From Hofstenia miamia (taxonomy: Eukaryota > Xenacoelomorpha > Acoela > Hofsteniidae), in contig CABFPE010000163.1 of NCBI GenBank assembly GCA_900660155.1, positions 191,648 through 255,647 on the forward strand: 64,000 nt of DNA. Reading direction: 5' to 3'. Below, one piece after another: positions 45,907-57,408 of the stretch (positions are counted from its first letter, which is position 1; the number at the start of each line of letters is the position of its first letter). The notes under the pieces are model-generated. The model ran no database searches and was not told the DNA's origin. It saw only the letters and a program-made list of their open reading frames with translations. Both the position numbers and the translations under genes were made by a program.

Positions 45907-46046
45907 CCAAGGGGGACATGATGGAATGTCTCCCGTCAGGTTTTCAAAATGAATTTTGATTGGTTAAATCAAAAAATAATCTGTAAAAAAATAAAAAAAT
46001 TATAATCTAAGATGTCCCCCGTCAGAAAATCCCGCGTACGCCCTTG
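45907..46046. mobile_element. Small hAT-like MITE
   Basis: About 140 bp. The left end reads CCAAGGGGGACATGATGG with GTCTCCCGTCAGG inside. The right end in reverse reads CAAGGGCGTACGCGGG with CTGACGGGGGACATC inside. The flanks are GATAAGCA on the left and GATTAGCA on the right, a 7-of-8 match, as expected for an 8-bp hAT target duplication. Confidence 0.65.
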
Positions 46047-48480
46047 ATTAGCACTTCAGGTTAGACAATTTCTAAATTACTAGATTTTAAATAAAGATAA
46101 TGTAACAATGGCCATTATTAGACTTTGATATCAAGATGACTAGAAATCATTTGATTAGTCTGAGAAAAGCAGTTCGTCTGATATAATTCAATTTATCTCA
46201 AATTTAATAAAACTACATCTATTGTTACGTGAAAAATAGAGCATTTCAAATCTACTTCTTTAAATAACAATTCCACTGCTTTGAAACACCGAATTCTCTA
46301 AAATTGTTTTCCTACTGACATTGCGAGATGTTGTGATTGTAATGAAATAAAATAGATCCTGAATTTCTGTAGTAATTACAAACAAAAAATGTACAATATA
46401 TTTTTAAGGATTCAATTATAAAGAATATTTCCACCTCGATTTAAATCACTGCTTGATAGTATGGTATCAATTTCTTAGCTTTGGCCTAGAAATGAATTTT
46501 GCTATTAAATTTAGTTTTGTTTGCAAAAAAATGTTACATCAATGGCAGTCCAAAATTTTTTTAAGGAATTGCGTCCTTAGCCAATTACAGTTACTTTCTG
46601 TTCATATTTTCCAGGTCTTCATGTGCTAAATGCAGACTTTCGTTTAATATTAGGCCGGTGCCAATAGATTCCTATGCTAAATCCAAACAGAAACATTATT
46701 GAATAGTTATCTTTTGTTTCAAGAATGATTAAACATAATTTTGGAATTGTACAAAATATATCACGTCTGTTAAAAAATCAAATCTCAACATCCAAGATTT
46801 GATGATTAACTGGTTCAGTTTAGAAATTAATAAAACATAAGAATGGTTATCTATTCTCATGGAAAATATTCCTCATATAAATCTGAACACGTAGAATTAG
46901 ATCATCATTAGCCGAATTCGTCCTGAAGACACAATTATTTTCAAACATGAATTCCAACCGACTTCTTAATAATAACTTTAATTTCACAACGCGTTAAAAT
47001 TTCAATTTAGTATGCACTGAGTATATTTAGAAATGTTACAATGTGGTTAAAATATGATGTTCATAGTTAGAAACAAACTTCTAAATCACGAGTAGCTTTG
47101 AAATTTTAGAACATTTTATATTTGAAATTTTTAATGAAAATAGAGAGGTTAACTAAGTAGCTTGTTAACCATTGACAAATCTACACTAAGATGTGCGAGT
47201 TCAAATGTTTACAGAACTTGTCACAATAACAACCAGCGCTGCTCAAGAATACCTTTAATATTTTTCTTAAAAATCCATTAATGGAAATAGTGAAAATAAC
47301 AAATCAATTATGGCCATTAATGGAGAATTTAATTGCAATTTTTAAAATGAATATAATAGATATAATAAATATTCAGTATTTTATATCAAATATTTGTGAA
47401 GAGTGTAATGCGGTGACCGTATGCTCTTAGAATGGTTTTACTAAAACACTGTAAACCGATAACAATCCTAGGACTTTGGAAAAGTCTTAAAATCTAGAAT
47501 TACTACACTGCCTTACAACACATGTGTACAGAAACATTACGAATCATTGAAAAAAACAGTTACAATTTTCAGTTCAATGAAAGTATAAAGACATTTCAAG
47601 ATTCAACTTACAAACTGGGTCTACACATGAAGAAAAGAAAATAGATCTGATAGTTCATTCTATGACACATAACGCTATGCTATGCATCACAATTTCTTTG
47701 GTTCTTCGGTTGTGACCAAATGCCACCAGGCTCTTTTTATATTTTTAACTTTTAATAGAAAAGCAAAAATTGTGGTTTTAAAATACTTAAATATTGTATA
47801 TTGAATTTGAGCAAAGATAGCAAATCTACCAACATACTTGAGAAGTAAACCGATGGACTAAGCAACCGCAATATGATTCCCAAACGTGTTTCCGCGAAAT
47901 AATATTAATGGTTCGTAGTGCTGTAGCTATATTTTGAAAAAACCAAACCCATGATTATATTTTATTGTAACGCATAAACCATCATTTATTTCAAGCAAAA
48001 AATTAGTAAAATTAATAACGAAATTTAGAGATTTTCTTTCTTAACTTTAATGCATTCAAACATCGCCGTACGATTACAAAAAATCCAATGACCTGGACTA
48101 GGCTCTTCCAATAGACTTCCAATAACACGCTTTAAGATAAAATTCAGTTGAATGATATTTTCACTCATTTTAGTCAATTTTTAGACGAGAATCACCAATT
48201 TCAATGCCAATTTAAGCAAAAACCAGTTTTTGAGTAATTTGTATTTTAAGGTTTTGTAGACTACTAAGAAATATATTTTGTTAATTGAATGCCGCATGCT
48301 TCTATGTGGCAATTAAAGTTATAAACTCCTTGCAATTTAGGACTTCGTCAGTCTCTGCCTATAGGGTTTTCTCTGAAGAAAGAGACCTATGAGTCGATAA
48401 AAATTCTTTTATCTTTTCTGTTGATCTTAAAATCGTTAACTTTTGTACTGGATTACAGGAAAACTATACAAAATACCCAT
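46047..48480. other. Gene-free stretch
   Basis: AT-rich. No gene or repeat supported. Confidence 0.5.
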
Positions 48481-48489
48481 ATTTGTTCA

Positions 48490-48960
48490 TTTTCAATAGC
48501 AGAGTCGAATGAACAATTTTCACCACCATAATGGCCAGATCGTCCACAGTTCTATCTTTTCAAATACTGCAATGCAAACTTCCACTAGACACTATTGATA
48601 AAATCCTGCCACCACCTCTACATAAAGCTTGGTGTTTCCAAGCAGTACATTAAGGCATTGTATAAAATGAACTTACCTGTCTGCAAAACATTAAGGGACA
48701 TAAACCCTAATCTTTCATTTGCAAAATTATCAGAAGGCGTTTTTACTGGCCCTGACATCAAAGAATATTTCGATCTTCTGAACTGCTCTTGGCAATGAAT
48801 CACGCGGAAATGGAAGTGTTTTAGCCATTAAAGATGTTTCGGAAAATTTTGTGGATAAACATAGATCACATAGCTATCGGAAGCAAGTTCATAAAAAGTT
48901 AAAGAAAATAGAACTGATTGGGTGTAGAATGTATAATTTACGGTTTTATATGTGATAATC
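48490..48960 (+). pseudogene. Fragment of an uncharacterised animal protein family
   Basis: Plus strand reads LPPPLYIKLGVSKQYIKAL (from about 48600), then DINPNLSFAKLSEGVFTGPDI (near 48696-48760). After a frame change it reads IKDVSENFVDKHRSHSYRK around 48828-48885 and ELIGCRMYNLRFYM, ending about 48955. A family of uncharacterised proteins in arthropods, hydrozoans and others has LPPLHIKLGLMKQFVKAL, FPGLSxAKLKEGxFxGPxIR, VVxNFLGNxRxxNY and LGCxMSLKLHFL in this order (recalled, not searched). The fragment therefore covers a middle part with at least one frame break. The family's function is unknown to me; many copies look transposon-related. Confidence 0.5.
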
Positions 48961-49111
48961 TATTTATACTATACATTTCAACATCATGAAATTTCCTAAA
49001 TTATGGTTTCTACAGTAAAAATAATCGACAGAAAAATTGACGAGAAAAATTTTTTATTCTCAGTGTAATCATTGGAAAACATTCGATTATATGGCATTAT
49101 ATTACATTAAT

Positions 49112-49119
49112 TATATAAA
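49112..49119 (+). promoter_or_regulatory. Possible TATA box of the UGT gene
   Basis: TATATAAA lies 124 bases before the chosen ATG. A start about 30 bases downstream would give a 5' leader of roughly 95 bases. Given the AT-rich background this is weak evidence. Confidence 0.35.
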
Positions 49120-49242
49120 TGCAAACAAAATTAAACTGAAAAATGCAAAGAACAATCACAGTTTGTTGGTCAGTACTTATTAAACAAATAACAACAGAAG
49201 TTTGTTTGATAAAGTCTATTGACAAGTGCGCTTGTTCTGAAT

Positions 49243-50721
49243 ATGTTGAGCATTTCTAAAGGACTGCTAGTAACAATAATTTTATTGGAAAGTATCTTAA
49301 TAAATGCAGAAGAAATTGTTATAGTCTGTCCATGTAATTCACATCTATATACAACGGAAACATTCGCACAGAACTTGCTCGAAGCTGGATTTAAGGTTAC
49401 TTACATAACATCACAAAAATGCGAAAATAGAGTGAGGGGATTTGGAGCAAACGTGTACAATTCCAAGAAATGGGAGACAGCAGTAAAAGTCGATGATAGT
49501 GTAGGTTACGAAGCAAATATGAAAATAATTGCGTTTTATAGAGAGATCACAGAACTAGCAATTGAGGAGACACTACAAATGCTTGAGGTTTCTGCGAAGA
49601 AGCCAGATGCTATATTTAGCGATTTCTTTATTGCTTCCTGTGCGATTGTAGCAGAAAAGTTTAACATACCCTACGCAACATTATATTTTACTACGATGGA
49701 TACTTATCAGGTCAGTAAAGAACGTGCATTTCTTGCAGCCCACGTTGGTATTGATGATAACTCAAACGCTGTAACTCATTTCTTATCAGAGGTAATTTTT
49801 CAAACAGGCATGCGATTTTTTTACTATGGCTGCATCGACAAAATTAATGCGAAACGAAGAGAACTTGGACTAAAGGACGAATTCAATTCTGATTCACATT
49901 TGATGGGGTCCTATCCACAATTTACGTTGCTCTCACCAAAGTATCAGAGAAGTTCGAAAGATGCTGCAATTAGCTTAGGAATATTTCCTAGTAAACAAGA
50001 TGCAGCGACAACACCACTTAGTGAAGAAATAAAAGAATTTATTAAGAAATCCAATAAAGACATTCTTTACATAAGTTTTGGAAGTGAACTTCGCCCTTCA
50101 GAAGATATTTTAGAAAGCCTAGTTAAGTATCTATCTCAACAAAATAACTACGATATAATCTTTGCTAGATATCCTTTCAAAAAACTGCAAGCACCGACCA
50201 ATATTTTAGCACAAGACTATGTAGCACAAAGATCGTTACTTCGAAGCCCTAGAGTCAAAATATTTTTATCCCATTGTGGCTTAAACTCGTTAATAGAAGC
50301 AATTGAATCTGAAACAGTGTTGATATGTCTGCCACTAGGAAGAGATCAATTTTTTTCGTCATTCGGCGTCGTAAATGCAGGGATTGGAGTAAATATCAGT
50401 TATCCCGTAACAGAGAAAAGCATTGTTGGTGAATTTCAAGAGGTACACACGGAATATGATAAATTTAGAAGAACCATTAAAAGAGAGAAAGAGGAGTTGT
50501 ATGGAATGAATGGCGTTTCTATAGTTAAACAATTCATTTCTGAGAATGCGAATCGAAGTACTAGAATTTACAAAGAAGATGATTTCACGAATTTCCGCTT
50601 ATTTTTCGTATGTAGTGTACTATTTTTGGTGTTATGCATTCCCATAACGGCATGTATTGGTTGCATAATATGTGCTAGAAATTGTCTTAAAAAGAGTCCT
50701 AAAGCGACAAAGATGGAATGA
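49243..50721 (+). CDS. UDP-glycosyltransferase (GT1 family), ER membrane-anchored
   Basis: Transfers a sugar from a UDP-sugar to small lipophilic acceptors, facing the ER lumen (family knowledge). 492 residues, single exon, intact. Signal peptide about 1-22 (ending LINA). The catalytic-type His is likely His34 in PCNSHLY, matching the xGSHWL site. DILYISFGSE (273-282) opens the C-terminal nucleotide-binding domain. QDYVAQRSLLRSPRVKIF (324-341) matches the W-x-PQ-x-x-LLxHP segment, though the Trp and Pro are replaced. SHCGLNSLIEA (343-353) and CLPLGRDQ (362-369) form the sugar-donor signature; the usual HGG reads HCG. Transmembrane anchor about 452-477, then a basic tail ending KATKME, with Lys at -3 and -6, so not a strict dilysine signal. 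The frame opens 8 codons earlier but only at TTG; the first ATG is 49243. Family known; substrate unknown. Confidence 0.93.
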   Translation: MLSISKGLLVTIILLESILINAEEIVIVCPCNSHLYTTETFAQNLLEAGFKVTYITSQKCENRVRGFGANVYNSKKWETAVKVDDSVGYEANMKIIAFYREITELAIEETLQMLEVSAKKPDAIFSDFFIASCAIVAEKFNIPYATLYFTTMDTYQVSKERAFLAAHVGIDDNSNAVTHFLSEVIFQTGMRFFYYGCIDKINAKRRELGLKDEFNSDSHLMGSYPQFTLLSPKYQRSSKDAAISLGIFPSKQDAATTPLSEEIKEFIKKSNKDILYISFGSELRPSEDILESLVKYLSQQNNYDIIFARYPFKKLQAPTNILAQDYVAQRSLLRSPRVKIFLSHCGLNSLIEAIESETVLICLPLGRDQFFSSFGVVNAGIGVNISYPVTEKSIVGEFQEVHTEYDKFRRTIKREKEELYGMNGVSIVKQFISENANRSTRIYKEDDFTNFRLFFVCSVLFLVLCIPITACIGCIICARNCLKKSPKATKME

Positions 50722-52020
50722 ATGTACAAATTTGGAATGTTCGGACTCTTGGAATATTATATAGTCGTATAAAATACAATTGAAGCATGGAATGGGAAAA
50801 TTTAAGAAATATTCTCGATTAAGATGACACTATCAATGTAAATAGAGATCTTTAAAAAAATCAGATTATTGGTTTTAGCTTTAATCGGATTAACTCGTTT
50901 CTGAAATGCTACAATAGTTAAGCTAATATATATTATTTCAATAACTGTAAAAAAGATTAATTTTAAATTGAGGATAGGAATTTCCGAAAGTGTAAAAAAA
51001 CAAATATCCCAAATGATAAATATTTATAGCGAAAGTATTCTTCAGATTATATAGAGTGAGAGATAAAAATATTGTTCAAATCATAAGGTAAAACATCAAA
51101 CTGAAATACAAGGTGAACTTGTAGCTTTGACAAATTTAATTCAGTGTACCTACAAAGATGGTCCAAGTTTAATGCCTATAAAAGAATGGCAGTTTTCAAA
51201 TATTACGAATTAATCATGATAATAATAAACATTGAAAACATTTGCTCAAAACTATTTCAAAGGATAAATGTTCGATATGAAGGTCTAGGCATTGGTATAT
51301 ATTTGAGATACCTGGTGATCCTGAGCAATCATAAATATTTTGATTCGATAAAAATTCACTATCATTCTATTTTGAAAATTTCCTACGATTTGCTTCTAAA
51401 TCGCAGATAGCATTTCGAACACATAAAACTACAAAATAATTCAAAGAACATGTATTTCAATTAAGAAGATATAAAGCGTTCTTGCTAGAGTTTTTAGATA
51501 ATCTTTCACTCCAAATAAGGTAGATCATTTAAGAATTTTGCCAGAGCATCTAGTTAGAATTCCAGATTTGAAAAACTAACTAAATTTTTTATCAATGTGC
51601 AAACGCCGGTATTAAATTTTGATTAAATATTGTAATTTCTTAATTACACTTATTTGTAATCCTCTTTTTGAAAATGAATGTAATCCATTGCAATCAAGAG
51701 AATATTAATTTGAAAGTTGTTTTTATCGAATAAAATCTTTGGAAATACTTATAGCGAGCGCTCGAAAAAACTAGAACGAACTTCACTATTGCTCTTAGGC
51801 TATTGTTGATATTTGAGTTCTGTAAAGACTAGGATGCTCACTAACTATTTGTCTCTTCACAGTAAAAAATTTATTTGGTTAACATGATTTAAACGATGCC
51901 ATTGTTAGTGGACACCACATACATATCCTTTATCAATAGAATGGTGAAAATGCTCACATCGTTTTAAGCCACTTTTGCAACATGACCTTCATAACTTTCT
52001 AAATATAGTTTTGCCTTTGG
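50722..52020. other. Region behind the UGT gene
   Basis: No AATAAA lies within 200 bases of the stop, so the polyadenylation site is not fixed. The frame at 51144-51410 is unrecognised. Otherwise AT-rich with no feature. Confidence 0.4.
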
Positions 52021-52469
52021 ATAATCTTGGATCTTGGATTTCTTGCAAAGATCTTCAAGTTTCTTATTATTGGAGTTCTTTCAAAGTTCTTGAATATTTC
52101 TGAAGGGGTTGAAGAAAAAATATTTTCTTGGATTCTGGTTCAACAATCTGGAATGTTTTTTTTAAAAAATTTATTAGAAATAAGAGTTTCTAACATATTA
52201 TCAGGTAAATGAAATTTCTACAGCATATATAAAAATCTCATGTATTGAAACTTACAAGTACTGCTTAATATTTCGTATACAGCACAAATATTACAATACA
52301 TGTAAGGTCATTAATAGCTTCATGTAAGCCTTTAAGATTCTTTTAAGCATTACAAAACATTCAAGTGGTTTTGAAACTCATGTCAATTTGACAAAGAATA
52401 AATAATATGCTAATAAATGTTATAGTTTATTTAAATCAAAATAATGTTGAGAAAAGGGCAATAAAGGGA

Positions 52470-52508
52470 GTCAAAATCACGACGTCGAGAACCCCCTCTG
52501 GATCCGGC
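52470..52508 (-). repeat. hAT-like terminus
   Basis: Read in reverse: GAGCCGGATCCAGAGGGGG followed by TTCTCGACGTCGTGATT. GGATCCAGAGGGGG closely resembles hAT ends of the CAGGGGCGGATCCAG type. It is a solo, truncated end. Confidence 0.5.
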
Positions 52509-52771
52509 TCATTTATATGTGTTTATTTAAAATGAAATCAAAACGGGTATGCATTAGAATTTTTATAGAGATAGAGAACAGTGGAATTGCAGACATGTTG
52601 TTGAACTCAAAATCATTTTGCATGATGTTCTCTAAAATTCCCGCAATTTCGTAAATTTCAATTGCATTGAAATTTTCGTGTAGATCAAAATTTCGCAGTT
52701 ATAAGGTTTTGCATTTTAGAAAAGTGAATAAAGGTTGTTTATAATGTGGCCTCTTTTTTTGGCTTGAGCTT

Positions 52772-52788
52772 TATATATATATATATAT
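52772..52788. repeat. Short (TA)n microsatellite
   Basis: Eight TA units. Confidence 0.9.
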
Positions 52789-53432
52789 TCTCATTCTTAA
52801 CCACTTCCAAAATTCAAGTAAAATTCTTAGATCTTTTATTGCAAAGAGAAATTATGAAAATTCTGTTATAATTAATCAAATTTTGAATGAATGAAATACC
52901 TTCTTGCTATACACATATAATTTTCTTATTTTAGGAGCGGTTTTTGCAAGATATGGAGAGAGTCCGCAAATATGGATGGAAGCTACTATATATCAGCACG
53001 TTTTGGAAAAACAGACTCAACCAATTGAAATAAATGAAATATGAACATATAACCTTGAAAGAGTCTATGTTGAAAACATTTATATATATTTGTCATTTTT
53101 ATGTGAAAGTAAATAACTTTAAATAAAATCATGATTATGTTACGCATTTGTTCTGTACATTGCTGCCAAATTACACTTTAGATCTTTGGCGCTGGTAATA
53201 ATTTCTTGCATTTTTGTTTTATAACTTGGAATTTCTTGTCAAATTTCAAGTTTACTCAACGAAAAATTTAAGAAACTTTGAAAAACTTTTGAGGATTTTC
53301 TATGATTCTTGGAATTTCTTGGAAATTTCTTTCAAAATTCTTGGAATATCTTAAAAATGTACTGCCAAGTTCTTGCAAGTTTTTTACAAGAATATCTAAG
53401 AAACGTCCAAGATCTTCGCAAGATTTTCCAAT

Positions 53433-53890
53433 TTTCATTCAATTGGGTAAGACTGCCTTTTGAATCGTTTGTAGATTAACTTGGGTAGGTAACTCGTTGA
53501 TGATACTCTCGAATAAAATAAAATATTGCACATTTTTTGTAACAGAGTAAAGAGTGTTGTCTTCCGGAGCAAACATACTTTCAATGACATAATAATTCCA
53601 TGCATACCAATACCATCTAAATAAAATGTTGACTGTGATGTGAAAAATGGTTTCGAACAATAAGTACTCATCAGCTTTTGTAAAAAATTCTTGATAATTT
53701 TTCTCTCAAGATTTTAGCATCCTTTACAAAGTCAACTACTAACGCAATTCAAATGTAGAGTGATTGGTCAGAAATGCGAAAATCCACCGGTTAGTTAAAT
53801 TAATTTACCAAAAGGGGAAATGAAATTTCTAACGTTTTTTTTAACTCACTAGTGGCCTTTCATGTTCGGGTATTTTTTGCCTATAGCCAA
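53433..53890. other. Stretch with two overlapping unrecognised minus frames
   Basis: Minus frames 53439-53660 and 53435-53671 overlap. The first has aromatic-rich protein-like composition (FRWYWYAWNYYVIES) but matches nothing I can name with confidence. Confidence 0.25.
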
Positions 53891-53955
53891 GAAGTGTTTA
53901 ATACAACAGGAGTGACAACCATTCATTTATTGCCAAAAATCAAAAGGCTTCATTT
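53891..53955 (+). repeat. Left arm of an inverted repeat
   Basis: About 65 bases matching the reverse complement of 54721-54786 with roughly ten differences. Shared cores: GTGTTTAATACAACAG, TGACAACCATTCATT and ATCAAAA-GCTTCA. Confidence 0.8.
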
Positions 53956-54081
53956 ATCGCGCAAAAACGCCATCTTCTCGTCGCGTATTTAAAATTGTAT
54001 TAAATCACATATAAATAGATGTGCTGTTAGAGGATGCAGAAGTAATTATGACAATAAACGCATATATTGCTCAAAAGAAAG

Positions 54082-54114
<33 letters not shown>
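54082..54114. repeat. (TA)n microsatellite
   Basis: About 16 TA units, between the two inverted arms. Confidence 0.95.
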
Positions 54115-54117
<3 letters not shown>

Positions 54118-54720
54118 TAGAAAAAAAAATGCATATGAAAGACAGAGAATAATCAAGGCTTTGCCGAACAAAGTTAAGGTTCATATTAATTTTATTGCTT
54201 TAACTTTACATAGAATTATAGTTTCATATCGAATATTTGCCTGGAGTTGAGTGCTTTATAGTTTTGAGATGTGGTGAAATTTTCATTCGTTTATATTCTA
54301 AAAATTTAATATTTTGAAAGAGTTAGGAATTAGTGTTTTGTGGGCGGAAAATTTGGTGTGCTCGTGTTCGCCTGTTTTAAACTGCTCGAAATTCGCCTTT
54401 CTATTAAATATGGATGAGTGATCTAAATTTAGAGTCTAATTTCTACCCAAAAGCATTAGAAAACCGAATGGACTTTCAAAAAAGATAAAGTATCTCACAT
54501 TTGTAATCAAACGCAAATAACTCTATAAAAAGAAAAATTTAACACTTTACCACCAGAATTATATTTTATCATCAAAACAGGATTAAAAAGCCTATGGTTA
54601 ATTCTGCTGCAAAGGATTTTGCAAAATAAATTATTTTAAGAATTAAATACATAAATTTACCTAGTTATATTGTGCTTCTCTTGCTTCTTTAGGTATTTAA
54701 GTATACACGCATTTTAAACG

Positions 54721-54786
54721 ACTGAAGCTTTTTGATTTTATCTTAATGAATGAATGGTTGTCATTGCTGTTGTATTAAACACTCCT
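54721..54786 (-). repeat. Right arm of an inverted repeat
   Basis: Pairs with 53891-53955 across about 765 bp. The arms are long enough to be terminal repeats of a decayed DNA transposon of about 0.9 kb. The interior is non-coding and no target duplication could be fixed. Confidence 0.8.
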
Positions 54787-57147
54787 TGTTTTAGCATTGT
54801 TTTTTATACACGATAGTAGATCAAACTAGTTTTAAACCTTTATTATTTGACGTTTGACCCATGGTTTGGATCATGAATAAACTGTCGCTTTGTTCGTTGG
54901 GGTTGCACGTCAAGATATTCTGTTCTTTTTGCCAATCAAAATTGGGACAATTTTACAAAATACGATAGATTGCCATTCTAACGTTACACCCACGTGTTGC
55001 AAGCATGGCGATATTTTTATCACACGCCATGTTAGCGATTAAAATACATTTGCTTCAAAGTTTTTGTCATACATATGGCTTTGCATAAGTAAATTAATTA
55101 AAAAATATCCATTTTACTCTTGTTAGCTGACGCCTCATCCTCTCCTGCAATTTCATAATTTCTCAAAAAGTCGCATTTGACGAAGACTTTTAGATAGCTT
55201 AAAGAATTATTTTTCTTGTACAATCATCACGCTTGCTCATAAAAATATACTTAGTGTACAATCAAAATTTTACTGAGGAAAGTATAAATGGTTTCCTTAG
55301 CAACAAGTAGAGATCGTGTTTCATTGCGCTTTATAATAGAAACCATTAAAAAATCTGACAGTTGAATTTCATCAAAAGACACATCAATCAGAAACATTAT
55401 GAATTATGAACCAACCTGGAAAAATAATAACTTGTTATTGTTTATTAATAATGTGACAGTTGTAAAATTCATAAATTTTTGTGTTCCACTGAAATGAAGG
55501 ATATTAGCTACGCCATGAAATATGGACATTATTACCCAAAAATTCAAAATCCAAAGTAATTCCTCATTAATAAATTACCATTTGAAAAAGTAATAGTTTA
55601 TGCACAACCTTTTCAAGGTTTCGTTTCGGAGGAAAATAGAAGAAATTGATGGAACTCTTATAATTTTTCCTTAAGACTATTGTAGTGCTCCAATAAACTA
55701 ATATTTATTATTACTAAATTGTGAACCGGAGGGGAAATCTGGCTTGGAACATGACAAGAATCTGATTTTTGAAATGAGAAGTTAAAGCATAAACCAATAA
55801 TACAATGTCGTACTTGCATTAAGGTCCAAAGTAAGCTTACACCCAATATTTACTAAGTCGAAAATTTAAGCATTTTACAATTGTGCTCTGAGCAATGAGT
55901 TATGAAGATCATTAGTATGGTCCCAATTTGTGTTATTCTTTGAAGTTAAAATTTTCTTTAAATCTTTATACATTAACGCGTCAATATACGTTAATTTCAT
56001 ACAATTGTAAAATAAACGAAACAAATATAATCTATTGTATAGATAAGACCATACAGGTATATTTGCAATTGTGCACAGTCGACGTTTATCCGAATAAGAG
56101 AAACTACGTATTTTTTTACCGTGCTCACTAATAAATATATTATTTGCTTTAAAATACTAAAACATCAGTTTCCAAATCAATGCAAAAAGAAATTTCTCCT
56201 AATGCTGATATTGATCTCACCAGTGGCGAATTCAAGGGGAATCCCCTGATGATCCCCTTTCACCAAGATTTTTTTGTCAGTAACCAACTCAAGCTAGTCG
56301 TAGAAGGCATAGTTCCGATCTTCCATTGCCCAAATATGGGTTATTTTCCTGATTCGATTCCGATTTTTCCATATCAGGAAAATCCATAACAGAACATATG
56401 CAAGAAAAATTAATTCGTTGATGATTCATTTCCATTAAACCATTGTTGTTCAATCACATGTCTTCACAATACACAAATGGATTGCTAAGAACAGTTAACA
56501 TCTCATAGTCAACAATGCAGAGATTGGAAACGCTATAATGAAATATTCTTATACGAATTACTGTATGAACTAAGTTCAATATTAATGGTCAACTTAGCAT
56601 GAAACAATAAACATATTCAGTTTTGAAAACATCAATGGCTGTTTCTATGAAGTGATCGTTAAATACCTAGATGCCATACCCTATTCTTAATTTTCAGAAT
56701 TTCGAAATGAAGTAATTCATGAAAAAACACGCCTTTTCGTAAAAGTTCAACAAATTTGTGCTGCAACTTTCTACATCTATATATGAAAGTAAATGGTATG
56801 AAATTTATCTATTTCAGTTTGAATTTTAAATGTAGTTTTTTCTTGGCAAAATTTTGATGCTCCAGCAATCAATATCCGAAATGTTTTGTCATCATTCTAA
56901 TGCTAAACTGCAAAGCAACATGCTAAATTTATGGGTTGTTGACGAACATATGTGCCTGAATATTCCTTACATAGGGTCATATCTGAAAATAGACGTTCAT
57001 CACTAGTGCATCTATCGCGGTTTTAATTGACATAGGCTGATTCTGAAGAATGTTATATATTAATTGTAAAGTTTTAATTTTTGGTTTGAACAAGTGTGAA
57101 TCAAATTTGTTTTGTATTGCAATTTACTCACACTTTAATTTTCATTA
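54787..57147. other. Gene-free stretch
   Basis: AT-rich with several short unrecognised frames (55658-55846, 55928-56131, 56180-56389). A GGGGAATCCCC palindrome lies at 56236-56246. No gene supported. Confidence 0.45.
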
Positions 57148-57174
57148 ACACGTTAACGTGTTAACGCGTTAACT
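57148..57174. repeat. Tandem GTTAAC palindromes
   Basis: Three GTTAAC hexamers spaced nine bases apart, separated by GTG-, GCG- and ACG-type triplets, form a stacked palindrome in about 27 bases. Confidence 0.8.
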
Positions 57175-57408
57175 TCTTTGAACCCTGGCCATAACTGTTT
57201 AATACTGCTGCATATTCTTATTATTTCAGCTATTCGCGGTTGAAAACTTACAAATTTCTCAAGATTAGAAAAGCAAGTCATTTCATCCAGATTCAATAAA
57301 TTGAAATCTGCAATCGTAAAATTTTTAAACCCATTTGAAAAGTACTTTTCATAGTATTCTTGTAAGTACCTGGTCACTTCACCATCCCTGTGAATTTATC
57401 TTCCTAAT
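57150..57408 (-). CDS. Possible orphan exon, function unknown
   Basis: From an acceptor-like AAATTCACAG the minus strand reads DGEVTRYLQEYYEKYFSNGF and then FTIADFNLLNLDEMTCFSNL, and stays open to about 57153. The composition is protein-like, and the LxxLNLDEMTxFSNL part is reminiscent of a leucine-rich-repeat unit. The frame has no ATG of its own, and no partner exon was found. Its 3' end overlaps the GTTAAC palindromes. It may be a pseudo-exon. Confidence 0.25.

Larger units (their letters stand above)
52021..53432. repeat. Region with degenerate TTCTTGGAA-type repeats at both ends
   Basis: At 52025-52160 and 53220-53432, motifs such as TCTTGGA, TTCTTGCAAAGATCTTC and TTCTTGGAATTTCTTGGAA are scattered irregularly. 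TCTTGCAAAGATCTTC (about 52040) has a near-perfect inverse, CCAAGATCTTCGCAAGA, at 53409-53426. The blocks could be decayed inverted ends of one 1.4-kb element; alternatively they are independent simple-sequence drift. Confidence 0.3.

Noticed and set aside
49219-49242. Upstream start for the glycosyltransferase
   Set aside because: The eight codons before 49243 begin with TTG, not ATG, and lengthen the signal peptide beyond the usual form.
53435-53671. A second glycosyltransferase fragment
   Set aside because: The aromatic-rich frame faintly recalls the middle of UGT proteins, but none of the signature blocks is present.
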